Below are positions 41,184 through 50,571 of a DNA stretch of 64,000 nucleotides, one piece after another; the stretch's first letter is position 1; each line of letters opens with the position of its first letter. The notes under the pieces were generated by a model that had not been told where the DNA came from, made no database searches, and worked only from the letters and a program-made list of their open reading frames with translations. The DNA comes from Pedobacter metabolipauper (GTDB lineage: Bacteria; Bacteroidota; Bacteroidia; Sphingobacteriales; Sphingobacteriaceae), in assembly GCF_004362715.1 (NCBI RefSeq), contig NZ_SNYC01000004.1:1285254-1349253 (forward strand), written 5' to 3'. Position numbers and translations under genes: made by a program.

Positions 41184-41191
41184 TAAGTTTG
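41184..41191 (+). promoter_or_regulatory. -7 box TAAGTTTG of phosphoribosyltransferase gene
   Basis: Exact TAnnTTTG. It overlaps the first codons of a longer frame (from 41189), so translation must start downstream at 41246. Confidence 0.6.
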
Positions 41192-41245
41192 ATTATGAGG
41201 CTTAAATTCGTTCTTTTTGTAGCATATAATAATGCAATATACCTG

Positions 41246-41755
41246 ATGGCTGAATCTCAATTACTTATTCTTAACAAAAAACAAATCCAGCAAAAGATCA
41301 ACAGGATTGCCTACCAGATCCTTGAAGATAACCTTGATGAAAAGGAAATTGTATTGGCCGGGATATGGGATCGGGGCTATAAACTGGCTATCCGCCTGAA
41401 AACCGTATTGTCCAGGATCTCAAGCCTTAAAATTACATTGCTTAACATTGAACTGGATCGTTTGGATACTAAACTGGTTGCAAGCACCGATCTGGATGAG
41501 TCACAGTGGAAAGGAAAGGTGATCATTCTTGTTGATGATGTATTGAATAGCGGCAAGACCCTGGCCTATGGATTGGGTGTGTTTTTAAATACACCGCATA
41601 AAAAGATCCGTACCGTAGTTTTAGTAGACAGAAGCCATAAAATATTTCCTATTGCCACCGATTTTGTCGGATTGCAAATGGCAACCGTATTAAAGGAACA
41701 TGTAGATGTTGTTTTAGATGTTGATGGAGAAGAAGATAGTGTCTATTTAAGCTAA
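41246..41755 (+). CDS. Phosphoribosyltransferase-domain protein (PyrR-like)
   Basis: 169 residues from ATG 41246; the longer frame overlaps the promoter. A type I phosphoribosyltransferase fold: VLAGIWDRGYKLAIRL and the PRPP loop VIILVDDVLNSGKTLAYGL. TVVLVDRSHKIFPIATDFVGLQ closes the fold. It resembles PyrR, the uracil phosphoribosyltransferase and pyrimidine regulator, but could act on another base. No pyr genes are nearby. Cytosolic. Confidence 0.85.
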   Translation: MAESQLLILNKKQIQQKINRIAYQILEDNLDEKEIVLAGIWDRGYKLAIRLKTVLSRISSLKITLLNIELDRLDTKLVASTDLDESQWKGKVIILVDDVLNSGKTLAYGLGVFLNTPHKKIRTVVLVDRSHKIFPIATDFVGLQMATVLKEHVDVVLDVDGEEDSVYLS

Positions 41756-41792
41756 TTTTGCATTTAAGGGTAATTTTTCTCATTTTAGAGGG

Positions 41793-42413
41793 ATGTACCG
41801 GTCCCGCAAAAGCCCTGTAATTTTTAATTTCTTTTCCTGGTATATTTCCTATATCCTGAAAAAAGACTTTGCAGCACATTCCTTCAATGCACTTAGCTTT
41901 GCCGATGATGAAGCTGTACTGCTGCTTGCCAACCACTTTAGCTGGTGGGATGGGTTTATACTGTTCCATTTAAACCAGGTAGCCATTAAAAAGCAGTTTC
42001 ATGTGCTGGTAAATGCGGAAGAATATAAAAAACATTGGTTTTTGAAATATATGGGTGCCTTTGCTGCTGAACATACGGGTAAAGATGTAATTGAAACACT
42101 GGTTTATGCGGGAAAACTATTGGACGATCCCCAAAATCTGGTGCTCGTCTTCCCGCAAGGCAAAGCTTATCCAGGCCCCGTGAGGAGTGTTACCTTTGAA
42201 AAAGGCATCATGCAGCTGGTTAATGCTTCCAGGAAAAAATTCCAGTTCATTTTTTCAGTAACACTTGCAGATCATTCTATGGGGCGAAAGCCGCAAATGA
42301 AAACCTATCTGACCAAATGGGATGCTGAAGAATATGTGAGCCTGCAATTGTTAAAAAGCGAATACAATAAGCATTATGAATCTGCCATCCGGCAGCAAAA
42401 CAAAGACGTATGA
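41793..42413 (+). CDS. Lysophospholipid acyltransferase family protein (PlsC-like)
   Basis: 206 residues. The acyltransferase motif HxxxxD is seen in LANHFSWWDGF (His48 region), and VFPQGKAYPGP corresponds to the FPEG motif with Gln in place of Glu. A hydrophobic front (FNFFSWYISYIL) suggests membrane association. It overlaps the next gene by 4 bp (ATGA), so the two are translationally coupled. With a glycosyltransferase partner it may acylate a glycolipid or carotenoid glycoside rather than make phosphatidic acid. Confidence 0.85.
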   Translation: MYRSRKSPVIFNFFSWYISYILKKDFAAHSFNALSFADDEAVLLLANHFSWWDGFILFHLNQVAIKKQFHVLVNAEEYKKHWFLKYMGAFAAEHTGKDVIETLVYAGKLLDDPQNLVLVFPQGKAYPGPVRSVTFEKGIMQLVNASRKKFQFIFSVTLADHSMGRKPQMKTYLTKWDAEEYVSLQLLKSEYNKHYESAIRQQNKDV

Positions 42414-43327
42414 TCATTTTTATTTACGCGGTTCTTGTCTTCCTTGTTTTGAGGTTCAGTGTTTCTCTTTTTAACTTCATGTCTAATCCCAAATTGGGTC
42501 ATTATGGAAGCCGTTTCAATGAAAAGGTTTCCATCATTGTAAGTTTGGAAGGTGGGGAGATGGACGCGCAGCTGAACAGCATTGAAGACCAGGATTACAC
42601 CTATACCGAACTGATCTTCAGACAGCCTGGAGAACGTATGGAGACAGTCGCCGAAAAGGCTACCGGTGATTACCTGTTGTTTATTGATGCGAATGTTGTG
42701 CTTGAAAGGGGACTGATCCACAACATGATTTACCGCATGAACGTATTTAAACTGGATTTACTGAGTGTAATTCCCAACCGTAAATTTAAAGGACTCCTGG
42801 CCTGGTGTATTTACCCGGTTATCGATTTTGTACCGCTTAACCTGTTTCCGCTCAGGCTGGCCAGGTTGAGCAGTTTGCAGGCTTATGCCATGGTAGATCA
42901 GTCCTGTCTGTTCTTCGATGCCGCATCATACCGGCAAAATAGCTGGAATAAAAAATCTGCAGTTAAATACCGTACCGAAGTATTGCTTGCCAATAAACTG
43001 GTGTATACGATTGGAGATTCTTTAAACTGGACAAAAGTTTCAAAGCAGACATTTAAGAAATTCAGCAATACCATTCTTGCCGCAGTATTTTATCTGGCAT
43101 TTGTAGTCGCCGGGCCAATAGTCATCTTTCTTAACTTAGATCCGGTCTTTATGGTCTTGCCAATTGGACTGATCTTTATGAGCAGGATCATGATCTCTTT
43201 CCTGACCGGACAGCATCCGGTGTATAATGTGCTGCTGCATCCCCTTCAGATGATCTCCTTAGTTTTAATCCTCATAAAATCTATATGGGATCAGGTGTTT
43301 ACATTGGATCAACAGAAGTATTCATAA
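42410..43327 (+). CDS. Divergent membrane-bound family 2-like glycosyltransferase
   Basis: 305 residues. One N-terminal membrane segment (IFIYAVLVFLVLRF), then a GT-A-like domain with VSIIVSLEGGEMDAQLNSI, EKATGDYLLFIDANVVLERGLI, where DAN stands where DxD is expected, and three or so C-terminal membrane segments (from TILAAVFYLAFVVAG on). It is shorter than usual GT2 enzymes and the donor-binding part is compressed. Coupled to the acyltransferase gene, it may form a glycolipid or carotenoid tailoring pair. Catalytic competence uncertain. Confidence 0.7.
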   Translation: MIIFIYAVLVFLVLRFSVSLFNFMSNPKLGHYGSRFNEKVSIIVSLEGGEMDAQLNSIEDQDYTYTELIFRQPGERMETVAEKATGDYLLFIDANVVLERGLIHNMIYRMNVFKLDLLSVIPNRKFKGLLAWCIYPVIDFVPLNLFPLRLARLSSLQAYAMVDQSCLFFDAASYRQNSWNKKSAVKYRTEVLLANKLVYTIGDSLNWTKVSKQTFKKFSNTILAAVFYLAFVVAGPIVIFLNLDPVFMVLPIGLIFMSRIMISFLTGQHPVYNVLLHPLQMISLVLILIKSIWDQVFTLDQQKYS

Positions 43328-43345
43328 TATGAAACACTTTTTGTG

Positions 43346-43353
43346 TATTTTTG
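43346..43353 (+). promoter_or_regulatory. -7 box TATTTTTG of ispH
   Basis: Exact TAnnTTTG 24 bp before the ATG at 43378, in a 50-bp gap after the glycosyltransferase gene. Confidence 0.5.
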
Positions 43354-43377
43354 TTCAATCAATAGGGTCAGAGACAA

Positions 43378-44226
43378 ATGGAATATAATTTAACCGTTAA
43401 TATAGATAAGGCATCAGGATTCTGCTTTGGTGTTGTTTATGCAATTGATATGGCTGAAGATATTTTAGACCATGAAGATTATTTATATTGTTTGGGCGAT
43501 ATTGTACACAACGATGAAGAGGTTAAACGTTTAACGGATAAAGGCCTTCGCATCATAGACCATGATCAATTAAAGGATCTTCATGGAGAGAAGGTTTTGA
43601 TCAGGGCGCATGGTGAAGCACCCTCCACCTATGAACTGGCACTGGATAACGACCTGACATTAATTGATGCTTCCTGTCCGGTGGTGCTGAAATTACAGAA
43701 CCGGATCAAGAACTCTCATGATGAAGATGAGCAGATCCTGATCTTCGGGAAGCATGGCCATGCAGAAGTAATCGGCTTACAAGGCCAGACGGACGGAAAG
43801 GCAATTGTTTTTCAGGATCTTGCTGAACTGGATCATGTTGATCTGCCTTCCAAATTTACGTTGTACAGTCAAACGACTAAAAGCACTGACCGCTTTTACG
43901 CAATTAAAGACGAACTGCTGAGCAGGGGGTATGAGGTTAAAGCAAACGATACGATCTGCAGACAAGTATCTAACCGGTATACAGATCTGGAGAAGTTTGT
44001 AGTTAACTATGATCGCATCTTATTCGTATCCGGTAAGAAATCATCAAACGGTAAAGTGCTTTATGACGTTTGCAAAAAATACAATCCAAATGCATACTTT
44101 ATCTCCAACATTGAAGAAATAGACCGCAACTGGTTTTCTCCGAATGACAGGGTTGGAATCTGCGGAGCTACCTCTACACCCATGTGGTTGATGGAACAGG
44201 TTAAACAGGAATTATTGTCTTTATAA
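43378..44226 (+). CDS. ispH: 4-hydroxy-3-methylbut-2-enyl diphosphate reductase
   Basis: 282 residues. The three cluster cysteines are Cys16 (SGFCFGV), Cys100 (IDASCPVV) and Cys194 (DTICRQVSNR). RAHGEAPSTYE replaces the more common AHGVSP, as in other Bacteroidota. It is the last step of the MEP isoprenoid pathway, making IPP and DMAPP with a 4Fe-4S cluster. Cytosolic. Followed by hemH on the same strand after 91 bp. Confidence 0.96.
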   Translation: MEYNLTVNIDKASGFCFGVVYAIDMAEDILDHEDYLYCLGDIVHNDEEVKRLTDKGLRIIDHDQLKDLHGEKVLIRAHGEAPSTYELALDNDLTLIDASCPVVLKLQNRIKNSHDEDEQILIFGKHGHAEVIGLQGQTDGKAIVFQDLAELDHVDLPSKFTLYSQTTKSTDRFYAIKDELLSRGYEVKANDTICRQVSNRYTDLEKFVVNYDRILFVSGKKSSNGKVLYDVCKKYNPNAYFISNIEEIDRNWFSPNDRVGICGATSTPMWLMEQVKQELLSL

Positions 44227-44317
44227 TTTACAACCTCTGCGATCATCATTAAAAAGTAAATATTCTTTTTGCACCAACCGATACACTAATTTAATACGTT
44301 AATTTCGCGCCATAATT

Positions 44318-45331
44318 ATGGGAAAAAAGGGCATACTGCTAGTAAATTTAGGAACTCCGGATAGTCCGGAAGTTGCAGACGTTCGTAAATATCTGGATCA
44401 GTTTCTGATGGATGAACGTGTGATCGATATCAATGCTTTTAGCAGAACCCTACTCGTTAAAGGTATTATTGTTCCTTTTCGCAGTCCAAAAACATCAAAA
44501 TTATATAAAGAGATCTGGGATGAGAACGGATCCCCATTATTATACTATAGCAGGATCCAAACGGCATTGCTGCAGGAAAAACTGGGAGATGACTTTCAGG
44601 TTGAACTGGCCATGCGCTATCAAAACCCGTCCATCTTATCCGCGCTGGAGAAAATGAAGGCGGGGCTGGTAGAAAGCATTCAGGTGATTCCGATGTTCCC
44701 TCAATACGCGTCTGCGAGTACAGGTTCTGTAATGCAGAAGGTAATGGAGATTGTGAGTACATGGCAAACCATCCCCCCGGTTAATTTTATAAATTCCTTC
44801 CACGACAATGAACTGGTGATTGAAACGTTTGCTGAAAATGCCAGGAAATATAAGCCGGAAACTTTTGACCATATTTTATTCAGCTTTCACGGATTACCAG
44901 AAAGACAGCTGCTTAAATGTGATCATACCGGAGCATATTGCCTTAAAAAGGATAATTGCTGTGAAACGTTAAATGATACCAACAAATTCTGCTATTCTGC
45001 TCAGGGACATGATACAGCGAGACTGATTGCTGAAAAACTGAACATCGCAAAAGGTGATTACACCGTTTGTTTCCAATCGCGCTTAGGTAAGGAACCCTGG
45101 GTACAGCCGTATACTACAGATGTATTAAAAAAACTTGCTGGAGAAGGTAAAAAAAGACTGCTTGTATTTAGCCCTGCTTTTGTGGCCGACTGCCTGGAAA
45201 CTTTATATGAGATCACCGTTGAATACCATGAAGAATTTAAAGCCTTAGGTGGTGAACACGTTCAGTTGGTAGAAAGTCTCAATGATGATCCTAAGTTTAT
45301 ACAAGCCTTAGCGGAGATGGCTATCGCTTAG
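44318..45331 (+). CDS. hemH: Ferrochelatase
   Basis: 337 residues. ILLVNLGTPDSPEVADVRKYL at the start, AMRYQNPSI, IPMFPQYASASTGS and the catalytic histidine in HILFSFHGLPERQL are all typical. DYTVCFQSRLGKEPWVQPYT and VFSPAFVADCLETLYEI follow. It inserts iron into protoporphyrin IX. The cysteines in GAYCLKKDNCC suggest a metal-binding insertion. A near-consensus box TAATTTCG lies at 44300-44307. The last 24 bp overlap the end of waaA on the other strand. Confidence 0.96.
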   Translation: MGKKGILLVNLGTPDSPEVADVRKYLDQFLMDERVIDINAFSRTLLVKGIIVPFRSPKTSKLYKEIWDENGSPLLYYSRIQTALLQEKLGDDFQVELAMRYQNPSILSALEKMKAGLVESIQVIPMFPQYASASTGSVMQKVMEIVSTWQTIPPVNFINSFHDNELVIETFAENARKYKPETFDHILFSFHGLPERQLLKCDHTGAYCLKKDNCCETLNDTNKFCYSAQGHDTARLIAEKLNIAKGDYTVCFQSRLGKEPWVQPYTTDVLKKLAGEGKKRLLVFSPAFVADCLETLYEITVEYHEEFKALGGEHVQLVESLNDDPKFIQALAEMAIA

Positions 45332-46603
45332 ATAACGTTTGATGTGATGGATGATCTGCGCTGAAGATCCTGTTTTTGACAATACATATTTTTTGGCTGC
45401 TGCTCCTGCATCATTATTTGCCCCCATTATCGGGGTTGCTGATGGTATTGCAGATGTTTTGGATGTTGAAAGCAGTGCAGGTTTGGAGAATATTGAAAAT
45501 GCATCTTTCAATTCTGCAGAACTGCTGATGCTGATTGCAGCCCCAATAGCGATCAGGTCTTTGGCCTCCTGAAATTTATCATACTTAGGACCGAAAATTA
45601 TCGGGATCCCAAATGCTGCGGCTTCCAGGGTATTGTGGATTCCAACCCCAAAACCTCCTCCAATATATGCGATATTGCCATATTGGTACAAGGAAGAAAG
45701 CAAGCCGATATTATCAATGATCAATACCCGGGCATCCGAATGCCTTGAGGGATTCGATGTGTAAGTTACTGCACCTAAAAAACTACTCCTGATCTGATCA
45801 ATATGTGCACCATCAATTTCATGTGGTGCAATTATAAATTTCCAGTCGGGATGGTCCTGAGCGAGTTTTGCCAGTAAACGCTCATCTGCCGGCCAGGTGC
45901 TGCCCGCGATGAACACCGGTGCATCACCACAAAATTCTTTAACCAGCGGGTTCTCTTTTGGTGATGAGGCGTTTTCTGCAACCCGGTCAAAACGGGTATC
46001 CCCACTCAGGCTTGCCTGATCTATCCGGATATTTTTTAGTAACTGAATACTTTCTTCATTCTGGACAAAAAAATAGGTTACAAATTTTAATATCTTCCGG
46101 TTAAATGATCCATACCATTTAAAGAAAACCTGCTCTGGTCTGAAGATTCCGGAAATGATAAACAATGGGATCTGCAGGTCGTGCAGTGTTTTAAAATAAT
46201 GATACCAATACTCGTATTTTGTAAATATGGCCAGTTCCGGATTAATCGCTTTAATAAATGCACGGGCGTTTTTTCTTGTATCCAGGGGTAAGTAGAACAC
46301 ACCAGCTGCCAAAGCATAATTTTTTTGGACCTCATAACCGGAAGGAGAGAAAAAAGTAACAATAATTTCTTTTAAAGGGTAGTTTGATTTAACTTTCTCG
46401 AGTAAAGGTCTCCCTTGTTCAAATTCTCCTAAAGAAGCGAAGTGAAACCAGATACGCTGCCGGCCTGAAGGAAGCTGATTTTGTATTTTTTCAAAGATAT
46501 TTAGCCTTCCTTTAATGAAAAATTGTGCTTTGGGATTAAATATGGAAAATATTTTTACAATTATTCCATAAAATTGGATACCTAAGTTATAAAGCCAAAG
46601 CAT
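45308..46603 (-). CDS. waaA: 3-deoxy-D-manno-octulosonic acid transferase (Kdo transferase)
   Basis: 431 residues. An N-terminal membrane anchor precedes a GT-B fold: IWFHFASLGEFEQGRPLLEK (acceptor side) and the GT30 motifs FAKYEYW-like FTKYEYWYHYF, GDTRFDRV, AGSTWPADERLL and GGGFGVGIHNTLEAAAFGIPIIFG. It adds Kdo to lipid A precursor at the inner membrane. Its 3' end overlaps hemH by 24 bp in a tail-to-tail arrangement; its start is 63 bp from the divergent ugd gene. Confidence 0.95.
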   Translation of the reverse strand: MLWLYNLGIQFYGIIVKIFSIFNPKAQFFIKGRLNIFEKIQNQLPSGRQRIWFHFASLGEFEQGRPLLEKVKSNYPLKEIIVTFFSPSGYEVQKNYALAAGVFYLPLDTRKNARAFIKAINPELAIFTKYEYWYHYFKTLHDLQIPLFIISGIFRPEQVFFKWYGSFNRKILKFVTYFFVQNEESIQLLKNIRIDQASLSGDTRFDRVAENASSPKENPLVKEFCGDAPVFIAGSTWPADERLLAKLAQDHPDWKFIIAPHEIDGAHIDQIRSSFLGAVTYTSNPSRHSDARVLIIDNIGLLSSLYQYGNIAYIGGGFGVGIHNTLEAAAFGIPIIFGPKYDKFQEAKDLIAIGAAISISSSAELKDAFSIFSKPALLSTSKTSAIPSATPIMGANNDAGAAAKKYVLSKTGSSAQIIHHIKRYLSDSHLR

Positions 46604-46666
46604 TTATGTGTTTATTTATTATCTTAGCCGAAGATACTTCATTAAAATTAAAACATAACTTTTTAT

Positions 46667-47977
46667 ATGAAAATAGCCGTAATAGGTACAGGGTACGTAG
46701 GTTTGGTAACAGGAACATGTCTTGCCGAAACTGGAAACAACGTTATTTGTGTAGATGTCAACGAAGCCAAAGTGCATAAGATGCAGCATGGTGAGATTCC
46801 GATTTATGAACCAGGATTGGATGTGTTGTTCCACAGGAACATTGCACAAAAAAGGTTAACCTTTACAACTGATCTGGCGGCTGGTATCAAAGACGCTCAA
46901 ATTATTTTTATGGCTTTACCAACTCCTCCCGGAGGAGATGGCGCAGCGGATTTATCCTATATCTTAGGTGCTGCAAAAGACATTTCAAAACTGGTAACCG
47001 ATTACAAAGTGATCGTGAACAAATCTACTGTGCCTGTAGGTACAGCAGATAAGGTACAGGCCGTTTTTACTGAAAATACTTCTGTAGAAATTGACGTGGT
47101 TTCTAACCCGGAATTTTTACGTGAAGGTGTAGCGGTTGATGATTTTATGAAGCCTGACCGTGTCGTAATCGGTACAAGCAGCGAAAAAGCTAAAAAACTG
47201 ATGTCTGAATTGTACGGTCCTTATGTAAGACAGGGTAACCCGATCTTATTTATGGATGAGCGTTCTTCAGAGCTAACCAAATATGCGGCAAACTCATTCC
47301 TTGCTACAAAGATTACCTTTATGAATGAGGTAGCTAATCTGTGCGAAATTGTAGGTGCCGATGTTGATGCGGTAAGAAGGGGTATTGGTTCTGACGAGCG
47401 GATCGGTAAACGTTTCTTATTTCCTGGTATTGGATACGGTGGCAGCTGTTTTCCTAAAGATGTACAGGCATTGGCTAAATCAGCTGATGAGCATAAATAT
47501 AACTTTAAACTGCTGAAAGCAGTGATGGATGTAAATGAAAAGCAAAAAACAGTATTGGTTGATAAGCTTTTAAAATATTATAAAGGTGACTTAAAAGGTA
47601 AGCATTTTGCGTTATGGGGACTTGCATTTAAACCGGAAACGGATGATATCCGCGAGGCTCCTGCATTGTATATCATTGATGAACTGTTGAAAAACGGTGC
47701 AACCGTTACTACTTTTGATCCTGAAGGTATGGCCAATGTAAAGGCTTTATTGGGTGATAAAATAGAATACGCTGAAGATCAGTATGCTGCACTTAAAGGC
47801 GCGGATGCGTTATTGATTGCCACAGAATGGTCTGTATTCAGAAATCCTGACTTTGAAAAAATGGAAGAAACGTTAACCAATAAAGTAGTTTTTGACGGAC
47901 GTAACCTGTACGATCTTCAAAAAATGGTTGATCTTGGATATTATTATAATAGTGTTGGCCGTAAACTAATAGATTAA
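46667..47977 (+). CDS. ugd: UDP-glucose 6-dehydrogenase
   Basis: 436 residues. NAD loop [49 protein letters not shown] and the catalytic Cys261 in [10 protein letters not shown] identify the UDP-glucose/GDP-mannose dehydrogenase family, UDP-glucose branch. It makes UDP-glucuronate. A near-consensus TAACTTTT lies 3 bp before the ATG. First of a run of nucleotide-sugar genes; its stop overlaps the next ATG by 1 bp, and that next enzyme uses its product. Confidence 0.95.
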   Translation: MKIAVIGTGYVGLVTGTCLAETGNNVICVDVNEAKVHKMQHGEIPIYEPGLDVLFHRNIAQKRLTFTTDLAAGIKDAQIIFMALPTPPGGDGAADLSYILGAAKDISKLVTDYKVIVNKSTVPVGTADKVQAVFTENTSVEIDVVSNPEFLREGVAVDDFMKPDRVVIGTSSEKAKKLMSELYGPYVRQGNPILFMDERSSELTKYAANSFLATKITFMNEVANLCEIVGADVDAVRRGIGSDERIGKRFLFPGIGYGGSCFPKDVQALAKSADEHKYNFKLLKAVMDVNEKQKTVLVDKLLKYYKGDLKGKHFALWGLAFKPETDDIREAPALYIIDELLKNGATVTTFDPEGMANVKALLGDKIEYAEDQYAALKGADALLIATEWSVFRNPDFEKMEETLTNKVVFDGRNLYDLQKMVDLGYYYNSVGRKLID

Positions 47978-48966
47978 TGGAACGTAAGCGAGTTTTAATT
48001 ACTGGTGCTGCCGGTTTCCTGGGGTCACACCTTTGCGACAGATTTATTAAAGAGGGTTATCATGTTATTGCTATGGATAACCTGATCACTGGCGACCTGC
48101 AAAATATTGAACATCTGTTTGGTTTGGAAAACTTTGAGTTTGCCCATCATGATGTATCAAAGTTTGTGTATGTTTCTGGTACTTTAGATTATATCCTTCA
48201 CTTTGCGTCTCCTGCCAGTCCGATTGATTATTTAAAGATCCCGATCCAAACCCTAAAAGTAGGGTCGTTAGGAACACATAATTTATTGGGCTTAGCGAAA
48301 AATAAAAATGCAAGGATGCTGATTGCTTCTACATCAGAAGTATATGGTGATCCAAGTGTAAATCCTCAGCCTGAAGAATATTGGGGAAATGTTAATCCAG
48401 TAGGCCCAAGAGGCGTTTACGATGAAGCCAAACGTTTTCAGGAAGCAATGACCATGGCGTATCATACCTTCCATGGTGTAGAAACCAGAATTGTAAGGAT
48501 CTTTAATACCTATGGACCAAGAATGCGCCTGAATGATGGTCGTGTTTTACCTGCTTTTATCGGACAGGCATTGCGCGGTGAAGATTTGACCGTATTTGGC
48601 GACGGATCTCAAACCCGCTCTTTCTGTTATGTGGATGATTTGATCGAAGGGATTTACCGGTTATTGCTGAGCGACTATGCCCAGCCTGTAAATATTGGTA
48701 ACCCGGATGAAATTACCATCAAGCAGTTTGGTGAAGAGATCATCAAACTAACTGGTACCACTCAGAAGCTGGTGCTCAGGGATCTTCCTGTTGATGATCC
48801 AAAGCAGCGTCGTCCGGATATCACTAAAGCACAGCAAATTTTGGGATGGGAACCTAAAGTTAGCCGCGCTGAAGGATTAAAAATAACCTATGAATATTTT
48901 AAATCTTTGCCGGAAGATGCATTAACCAATAAAGAACATAAAGATTTTACAACTTATAACCGTTAA
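47977..48966 (+). CDS. UDP-glucuronate decarboxylase (UDP-xylose synthase)
   Basis: 329 residues. An extended [20 protein letters not shown] binds [23 protein letters not shown] is the UXS-type signature, and [12 protein letters not shown] gives catalytic Tyr and Lys. [19 protein letters not shown] follows. It converts UDP-glucuronate to UDP-xylose, directly downstream of Ugd. Translationally coupled to ugd; galE follows after 6 bp. Cytosolic. Confidence 0.93.
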   Translation: MERKRVLITGAAGFLGSHLCDRFIKEGYHVIAMDNLITGDLQNIEHLFGLENFEFAHHDVSKFVYVSGTLDYILHFASPASPIDYLKIPIQTLKVGSLGTHNLLGLAKNKNARMLIASTSEVYGDPSVNPQPEEYWGNVNPVGPRGVYDEAKRFQEAMTMAYHTFHGVETRIVRIFNTYGPRMRLNDGRVLPAFIGQALRGEDLTVFGDGSQTRSFCYVDDLIEGIYRLLLSDYAQPVNIGNPDEITIKQFGEEIIKLTGTTQKLVLRDLPVDDPKQRRPDITKAQQILGWEPKVSRAEGLKITYEYFKSLPEDALTNKEHKDFTTYNR

Positions 48967-48972
48967 ATTGTA

Positions 48973-49995
48973 ATGGCTAAAATATTAGTAACGGGAGGAA
49001 CAGGTTTCATTGGTTCCCATACGGTAGTAGAATTACACAACGCAGGTTATGAGGTGTTGATCGTTGATGATTTTTCTAATTCAGATCCAAAAATTCTCGA
49101 TCAGATCCAATCTATCATTGGAATCAGACCTGATTTTATAAACCTTGATCTTTGTGATGAAGCCAAAGTGAAAGCTTTTGTAACTGAGCATACTGATATT
49201 ACCGGCGTAATTCACTTTGCGGCTTTTAAAGCAGTTGGAGAATCTGTACAGCAGCCGCTAAAATATTACAGAAATAACTTTTATTCATTGCTTAACCTGA
49301 TCGGTGCATTCAATAGTTCGACGGATTTTGTGTTTTCATCTTCCTGCACCGTATATGGTCAGCCGGATGTGCTGCCTGTAACCGAAGAAGCCCCTACAAA
49401 GAAAGCTGAATCGCCATATGGCAATACCAAACAAATTGCAGAAGAAATGCTGCAGGAGATCTGTGCCGTATCACCAGCTTTGAATGTCATCTCCCTGCGC
49501 TATTTTAATCCGGTTGGTGCCCATCATACGGCTTTGATCGGAGAATTGCCAATTGGGGTCCCTCAAAACCTGGTTCCTTTTATTACCCAGTCTGCCATTG
49601 GCAAACGTGGTCCGATTACCGTTTTTGGTAACGATTACAATACCCCTGATGGTAGTGCAGTAAGGGATTATATACATGTAGTAGATCTTGCTAAAGCGCA
49701 TGTGGCCGCCATAAAGCGACTGGAAGATAAAAAGGCAGAAACCAATTACGAAGTATTTAACCTGGGAACTGGTAAAGGTTCTTCTGTTTTACAGATCATA
49801 GCAGCCTTTGAAGAATCAACAGGTGAAAAATTAAATTATGCCATTGGCCCGAGAAGAGAAGGTGATGTAGAGCAGGTGTGGGGAGATGTGACAAAATCAA
49901 CAAAGGACCTGGGCTGGACTGCCGCGCTGGATATAAACGAAATGATGCTTTCTGCATGGAATTGGGAGAAATATTTAAAGGATAACCCTTTTTAA
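48973..49995 (+). CDS. galE: UDP-glucose 4-epimerase
   Basis: 340 residues. LVTGGTGFIGSHTVVELHNAG, HFAAFKAVGESVQQPLKYY, the catalytic SSSCTVYGQP with SPYGNTKQIAEE, and the GalE-specific RYFNPVGAHHTALIGE and DYNTPDGSAVRDYIHVVDLA. It interconverts UDP-glucose and UDP-galactose (or the N-acetyl forms). The unknown gene starts at the very next base after its stop. Confidence 0.95.
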   Translation: MAKILVTGGTGFIGSHTVVELHNAGYEVLIVDDFSNSDPKILDQIQSIIGIRPDFINLDLCDEAKVKAFVTEHTDITGVIHFAAFKAVGESVQQPLKYYRNNFYSLLNLIGAFNSSTDFVFSSSCTVYGQPDVLPVTEEAPTKKAESPYGNTKQIAEEMLQEICAVSPALNVISLRYFNPVGAHHTALIGELPIGVPQNLVPFITQSAIGKRGPITVFGNDYNTPDGSAVRDYIHVVDLAKAHVAAIKRLEDKKAETNYEVFNLGTGKGSSVLQIIAAFEESTGEKLNYAIGPRREGDVEQVWGDVTKSTKDLGWTAALDINEMMLSAWNWEKYLKDNPF

Positions 49996-50562
49996 ATGTT
50001 ATTGAGCCAACATAAAGATCTTAAACGGGAGATCATATCCCTTCCTGAAAAGGATAAAGACAAATTGTTGCTCAGACTGATTGCAAAGGATAAGGTTTTA
50101 ACAGAACATCTTCATTTTAAATTGCTCGAGAATGAAGATGATCTGCTTTCCAGGCATGAAAACCTGGTTGAGCTTATTGACCAGCAGGTTAAAGAGATGC
50201 TTGACGGCAGAAGATGTACTTCAAGGGATGTTCTGTTAAAGATGAGAACGCTGAACGGAGCAATTAACCACCATGCTAAGGTTACTAAGGATGTGGGTTC
50301 GGAAATAGAACTCCGGTTCTATCTGCTGAATAAGATCCCTGTGGATTTTGATGATGGGATTTTCCGGGTGGTGTACGTCTATAATGAAAAACTCTACCTC
50401 TATTATGTGAAAGCCACAGTTTCGGTATGGAAAAAATACAATAAACTGCATGAAGATATTCAATTTGACCTGAAAGAATCTTTTAATACGATATTAGAAA
50501 AAATATATACGAACAGTACGGCTTCTATCGCCAGGGCTCTGGGATTGCCAAAAGAATTATAA
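49996..50562 (+). CDS. Unknown conserved protein within the nucleotide-sugar operon
   Basis: 188 residues, no signal or membrane segment. Mostly helical and charged; for example DLKREIISLPEKDKDKLLLR and ENLVELIDQQVKEMLDGRR, followed by a short beta-containing part (FRVVYVYNEKLYLYYVKATV). I do not recognise the family. It fills the space between galE (0 bp gap) and rfbB (9 bp), so it is surely co-transcribed with them. A regulatory or structural role in polysaccharide synthesis is possible but unproven. Confidence 0.75.
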   Translation: MLLSQHKDLKREIISLPEKDKDKLLLRLIAKDKVLTEHLHFKLLENEDDLLSRHENLVELIDQQVKEMLDGRRCTSRDVLLKMRTLNGAINHHAKVTKDVGSEIELRFYLLNKIPVDFDDGIFRVVYVYNEKLYLYYVKATVSVWKKYNKLHEDIQFDLKESFNTILEKIYTNSTASIARALGLPKEL

Positions 50563-50571
50563 ATACATATC

